From Niabella pedocola (GTDB lineage Bacteria > Bacteroidota > Bacteroidia > Chitinophagales > Chitinophagaceae), in the NCBI RefSeq assembly GCF_021044425.1, contig NZ_JAJNEC010000004.1, positions 558,001-622,000 of the forward strand: 64,000 nt of DNA. Direction: 5' to 3'. The translations under genes were made by a program, and so were the position numbers. This document shows, piece by piece, positions 60,228-64,000 of this stretch (positions within the stretch are counted from its first letter, which is position 1; the number at the start of each line of letters is the position of its first letter). The notes beneath the pieces are model-generated. The model did no database searches, had not been told where the DNA came from, and worked only from the letters and a program-made list of their open reading frames with translations.

Positions 60228-62297
60228 TTATTCGCTTGAGACACGTACGACTTTGGACACAGCCCCTCTTTTACCGTCCTTGTCTATCTGAACGATTCGT
60301 ACGAATACATTTTCATTTTTCTGTAATGACAACGATTCCTTTTTTTTGCAGGAGGCGCCCAAAAACCCAACGAACATAATAATACCCGCTGCCCATCGGA
60401 TGCCATTTTTCCGGTTCAATGCAACTAATAACAGACCCAGCAATCCAAAAACAGAAGTGCCCGCAACAAAGAAAAGCGCTACCGTAGCTGGTTTGGAAAA
60501 GTTGTAGTCTATTTCTTTTGTTGAATTACCATCCGGTGCTTTAGACGCAACCGTTCCGATACTGTTGAATGTTGAACCATCAGAAGACGCTTCAATTTCA
60601 AAATGGTCATTGCCTGTTTCGGTCATGGTTGTCCATTCTATTATAAGACTTCCTCCGGAAAAGCGGGCCGCGACATTTTTATAGACAACGGGAAGATTCC
60701 CATCCCAGCTCACCGTAAAAGTTGCAGGAGTTGTACTTTGTTTGCCGGCTGCATCAACAACACTGTATTTGAAAGAAGTGGATGACGTACCATCCTGAAG
60801 ATTACTAAAAGACAGGAGCCGGGGATCGAAATTGGGTATACGCTGCCCCGCTGCCACAGGATTCCCATCGTAAAGTAATGTTCCGTTTGTTGGCAATTCC
60901 GTTATTGCAACGGTATCTCCATTACCCAGTGCACCATCTTCCGGATCAGTTCCTTTCACCGGAGTGGTAATACTACCCTGAGGTATTGTGTGACTGGAGG
61001 GTATGGGAATACGCTGGGAAACGTTCTCGGAAACCGGTTGCTGCTCCATTGCCAGATTGGCATCTGAAATATTATCATTGAGGTTAAGGCTAAGCATCCC
61101 GTCAGCCCTGCCATCATTCCCAGGTCTAGCTCCGTTGTTCTCCCCCGTTGACGTCCAACCTTCGGGCAAGGAAACTCCGGGAAAATGCGCGCCAATCACC
61201 GGTGCGTCCTTCGTTATGGCAAGGGTATAACCGGCCGCCACAATATTTGTAAAGCTGTATGTACCGTCGGCATTTACAGGAACAGTGGCCACAACATTAC
61301 CGGTAGCAGGATCAACCAACACAGCATTCAGACTACCGGCATTTGTCCCCGTCCCGTTTACCGTATTATCCCCCATCCCGTTTGCATCCTGAAATACCTT
61401 CCCGCCGATATTATAAGTCGTCATGGTTACAGCTACCAGTATCGCATCCCCTGATGCCCCAGAGGTATTAGACCAGTTTGGGCCGCCGCCATCACCGCTC
61501 AGGAATACCCTGAACGTTAACGATGTGATATTGTCGCCGGCTATTTTAACACTTCCTGAAGCTCCGAATTGTGGACCTGTACCGCTCGAGCTCGATCCAT
61601 ACCTGCTGGCGGAATTATAAATATGCGTCCCTTTTGAAACATCAAAATAGGGACTTCCTGCCAGCTTCAAAACCGTGTATGCATCAACTAATTCAAGACT
61701 ATTTGTAAAACCTTCATTCCCAAGTACGCCTCCCAATCCCGTAACATGAATAACCGGGTTATTTACTGGACGATTAAACGTTAACTTCAAATCGGCAAAA
61801 TATATGTCCTTTGTATTTGTTGGTACTTTGTTCGAACCGTCGTTATTGATCAATGCATCTGTACAACCAAATAGCTCCACTGCATAATCGTTTGCTATAT
61901 TTATCGTGGGATTGGCTCCTCCGGTCGAATAATGGCTGTTCTGCGAACTGCCCAGCTGGTTCATCAGGTTATATAAGGCCAACCCTCCGGGCGTGTTTGT
62001 ATTTGAAGAAACATTGCCCCCAAATGTGACTCCCGGCGAATTCGCCCCCTGAATACTCGGGTATTGTTGGTTACTCAAGGAGAAAGTGACTGTAGTTGCA
62101 GGCGTATATACTCCAGCATCCCCATTATACATCGTAACAACCTGATTCGACGTAGTGGGACCATTTCCGGAAGGACCACCTCCATTTTCAAATTTCAGCG
62201 ATTTTTGTCCGAAGGAAGGGCTGGTAAAAAAAAGGAACAACAGGCTCCATATACAGGTAATACCTGTATTAATAACAGAGCGATAACTGTTTAACAT
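60228..62297 (-). CDS. Surface protein with SdrD-like B domain and unusual C-terminal membrane/Cys tail
   Basis: A 689-residue protein with signal peptide (ITCIWSLLFLFFTSPSFGQ). Residues 30-295 are a beta-rich region not recognised (GNGPTTSNQVVTMYNGDAG, YAVELFGCTDALINNDGSN). Then an SdrD B-like/Cna-type domain (NIGGKVFQDANGMGDNTVNGTGTNAG), a cadherin-like segment (DGALGNGDTVAITELPTNGTLLYDG), and a last beta domain (WTTMTETGNDHFEIEASSDG). The C-terminus has two hydrophobic segments around a basic turn (ALNRKNGIRW), then FVGFLGASCKKKE with Cys650, and a 39-residue tail with FVRIVQIDKDG. It is paralogous to the next gene on the same strand. No T9SS C-terminal domain. Confidence 0.7.
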   Translation of the reverse strand: MLNSYRSVINTGITCIWSLLFLFFTSPSFGQKSLKFENGGGPSGNGPTTSNQVVTMYNGDAGVYTPATTVTFSLSNQQYPSIQGANSPGVTFGGNVSSNTNTPGGLALYNLMNQLGSSQNSHYSTGGANPTINIANDYAVELFGCTDALINNDGSNKVPTNTKDIYFADLKLTFNRPVNNPVIHVTGLGGVLGNEGFTNSLELVDAYTVLKLAGSPYFDVSKGTHIYNSASRYGSSSSGTGPQFGASGSVKIAGDNITSLTFRVFLSGDGGGPNWSNTSGASGDAILVAVTMTTYNIGGKVFQDANGMGDNTVNGTGTNAGSLNAVLVDPATGNVVATVPVNADGTYSFTNIVAAGYTLAITKDAPVIGAHFPGVSLPEGWTSTGENNGARPGNDGRADGMLSLNLNDNISDANLAMEQQPVSENVSQRIPIPSSHTIPQGSITTPVKGTDPEDGALGNGDTVAITELPTNGTLLYDGNPVAAGQRIPNFDPRLLSFSNLQDGTSSTSFKYSVVDAAGKQSTTPATFTVSWDGNLPVVYKNVAARFSGGSLIIEWTTMTETGNDHFEIEASSDGSTFNSIGTVASKAPDGNSTKEIDYNFSKPATVALFFVAGTSVFGLLGLLLVALNRKNGIRWAAGIIMFVGFLGASCKKKESLSLQKNENVFVRIVQIDKDGKRGAVSKVVRVSSE

Positions 62298-62778
62298 AAG
62301 GATTATTTTTAGGTTTATTAAGAGCTAAAGAGTGAGCCAACACTTCTGGAATTTCAAATCGCCTGATGTTATTACTTGTAGATTGCGAGGTTTATTTGAA
62401 TGCTGCTGCAAGGTAAAAACTCTCTGAACATCATGTATAATGTGTTATGATAATAGTATAACCTATCCGCATTTCAGTAAGTTTTTTTGGTGAACCCAAC
62501 TTCATAAAATAATTCAGGCATTTATTAAACTACCGTCATAATCATTCAGGAATGCTTCCCGTTTGATGTTTGTAGAAGCGCAAGCCTATTTCCGCATTGC
62601 CGTTACATTTAAAATCATATGTCAACGAGTGTCCGCCTGGCCAGGAATCCTTCTTTATTTTGAGCGAAGCATCTTTACATGCAAGCATTTGAATTCCTCA
62701 AACTTAGAAACGGACCTGGTTCTCATACCGGATCTCAGTTTTTATAATCGGGAATCATACTACTTGTTTATATAAAGA
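62298..62778. other. Intergenic gap between the two paralogous surface-protein genes
   Basis: No gene or repeat recognised; the right end has the terminator of the second paralogue. Confidence 0.3.
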
Positions 62779-62802
62779 AAAAAGGAGCTTTCGCTCCTTT
62801 TT
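62779..62802 (-). terminator. Intrinsic terminator after the second paralogous surface-protein gene
   Basis: AAAAAGGAGC at 62779-62788 pairs with GCTCCTTTTT at 62793-62802, loop TTTC, with T runs on the minus strand after the stem. Confidence 0.85.
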
Positions 62803-62835
62803 AGGTGGTGTTCTAAATAGATTGCCCTCTATTTT

Positions 62836-64000
62836 TTATTCGACTGCTGCCCGTATGATTTTTGAAGTTACTCTCGTTCCATCTTTATCCACCTGAACGA
62901 TACGTACAAATATTTTACCCCCATTTTCTTTTGCTGAGATATCTTTCTTGTTACATGAAACACTCAGTATCACCAGACCAATGACCGCCAACCCCATCAT
63001 CAACACTTTGCTACCCCGGCCCCTGGAATACACAAATCCGACACCTACAAACAGCAATGAAATAAAGGCCAAACTTGTACCATTCATTGTTTTAGAAAAA
63101 CTATAGTTCAATTCGATATCAGACTTCCCTCCGGGAGCCTTTGTTGCAACGACCCCAACATTTGTAAAATGTACGCCATCCGTAGAAACTTCCACATCAA
63201 AATGATCGTTATTCATCTCCGTTTCAGTGCTCCAATGAACCGTTAGCTGCTCGTTGCTATACCTTGCATTTATCGCCCCCCAAATAACTGGTAAGCTCCC
63301 ATCCCATTTCACGGTAAAGGTTGCAGGGCTATTGCCCTTTTCTCCTGCCGCATCAACAAAACTATACTTAAAGGATGTTTCGGTACTTCCATCTTTTAAA
63401 TCCGTAAACGATAACAGTGAGGGATCAAAATTTAATATTTCCTGCCCGGCTGTTACTTCATTGCCATTATAGTACAATTTTCCATTTTCGGGCAGACTGT
63501 CAATTACAACAGTATTTCCATTTCCCATCTGACCGTCCTCAGCATCTGAACCGCTAACGGCTGTATGAATCGTACCCTGGGCAATCGCATGATTGGCCGG
63601 CATTGCAATAGTTTGAGAAACATCGTTACTTACCGGGACACGCTCCATTGCAAAATTCACATCTGAAATATTTCCATTTACTGTCAATCCTGTAAGAATA
63701 CCATTGGGAGCTCCATCATTTCCGGCGCCGGAACCAACATTTTCGCCTGTACTCACCCATCCATCCGGTAGTTTAACTGCCGGTGGAGCTGTACCGACTG
63801 TAGCAGTATTTGTGGTTATTTCCAATGCATAATTTCCTGCCAGCACATTATTGCTAAAGCTATAGGTACCATCAGTGTTTACGGGCACCGTTGCTACAAC
63901 GGTATTTGTTGAAGGATCTATTAAAACCGCGTTCAACCCACCCGCATTCGTTCCTGTACCATTCACCGTATTATCCTTAAGTCCATTAGCATCATTGAAT
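62836..64000 (-). CDS. Second surface-protein paralogue (5' end outside window)
   Basis: An open frame from the right edge to TAA at 62836, 387 codons visible. The translation at the edge (FNDANGLKDNTVNGTGTNAGG) is inside the SdrD B-like domain and matches the paralogue at 60228-62297, so the N-terminal part lies outside. The C-terminus again has two hydrophobic segments around a basic turn (YSRGRGSK), then VILSVSCNKKD and a 38-residue tail with FVRIVQVDKDG. The shared tail but diverged middle shows that this C-terminal module is under selection. Confidence 0.72.
   Translation of the reverse strand, partial: FNDANGLKDNTVNGTGTNAGGLNAVLIDPSTNTVVATVPVNTDGTYSFSNNVLAGNYALEITTNTATVGTAPPAVKLPDGWVSTGENVGSGAGNDGAPNGILTGLTVNGNISDVNFAMERVPVSNDVSQTIAMPANHAIAQGTIHTAVSGSDAEDGQMGNGNTVVIDSLPENGKLYYNGNEVTAGQEILNFDPSLLSFTDLKDGSTETSFKYSFVDAAGEKGNSPATFTVKWDGSLPVIWGAINARYSNEQLTVHWSTETEMNNDHFDVEVSTDGVHFTNVGVVATKAPGGKSDIELNYSFSKTMNGTSLAFISLLFVGVGFVYSRGRGSKVLMMGLAVIGLVILSVSCNKKDISAKENGGKIFVRIVQVDKDGTRVTSKIIRAAVE

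Overview
This window looks like a chromosomal segment of a Bacteroidota bacterium, most likely a Chitinophagaceae relative. The signs are the recurring Bacteroidota promoter box TAnnTTTG, an ECF sigma factor, a TonB-dependent beta-barrel receptor, bacillithiol genes (bshC and a YtxJ-type bacilliredoxin), a fused DAHP synthase/chorismate mutase, and many surface-glycan enzymes. No rRNA, CRISPR, phage or insertion sequence is visible. One tRNA (Met, CAT) is present.

Layout. 1-5.7 kb: the 5' part of an ECF sigma factor gene cut by the left edge, an M1 metallopeptidase, an SDR protein, an ABC-F ATPase and a GNAT acetyltransferase. 5.8-28.2 kb: a carbohydrate region with a TonB-dependent receptor, the exo-muramidase NamZ family, a TIM-barrel sugar isomerase/epimerase, two separate pairs of GMC dehydrogenase plus Tat-lipoprotein small subunit, a Gfo/Idh/MocA oxidoreductase, a sialate O-acetylesterase, an esterase, a DUF4855 protein, a sugar porter and a ROK regulator. 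The N-degron pair clpS-aat sits inside it. 28.4-34.9 kb: housekeeping genes (L,D-transpeptidase, pncB, purE, bshC, purU, a small membrane protein). 34.9-42.9 kb: a leftward aromatic amino acid operon, pheA - aminotransferase - tyrA - DAHP synthase/chorismate mutase - aroB - aroA - aroC. 43.5-59.6 kb: an OmpA-like protein, DUF6624, lipB, an RluA-type pseudouridine synthase, a GH3 glycosidase, DedA, a dicarboxylate symporter, an amino acid permease, yebC, ytxJ, tRNA-Met, an AraC regulator and a metallo-beta-lactamase-fold protein. 60.2-64 kb: two tandem paralogous surface proteins with an unusual C-terminus, the second cut by the right edge.

The strongest discovery is upstream of pheA. A TATATTTG promoter is followed by a 27-codon open frame with nine Phe codons, and then by a strong intrinsic terminator. 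Four short segments in this leader can pair as 1:2, 2:3 and 3:4, the logic of a classical ribosome-mediated transcription attenuator. It would control the aromatic operon by phenylalanyl-tRNA charging. The Phe-binding ACT motif of this PheA is also non-canonical, so the attenuator may carry much of the control.

A second unusual signal is a family of degenerate tandem repeats with a strict 7-bp period. At least eleven arrays lie in intergenic gaps, often against gene starts or promoters, and one lies in frame inside aroA. A third is that several genes have the -7 promoter box exactly four bases before the start codon, which implies leaderless mRNAs. Several gaps also hold short, decayed C-terminal gene fragments.
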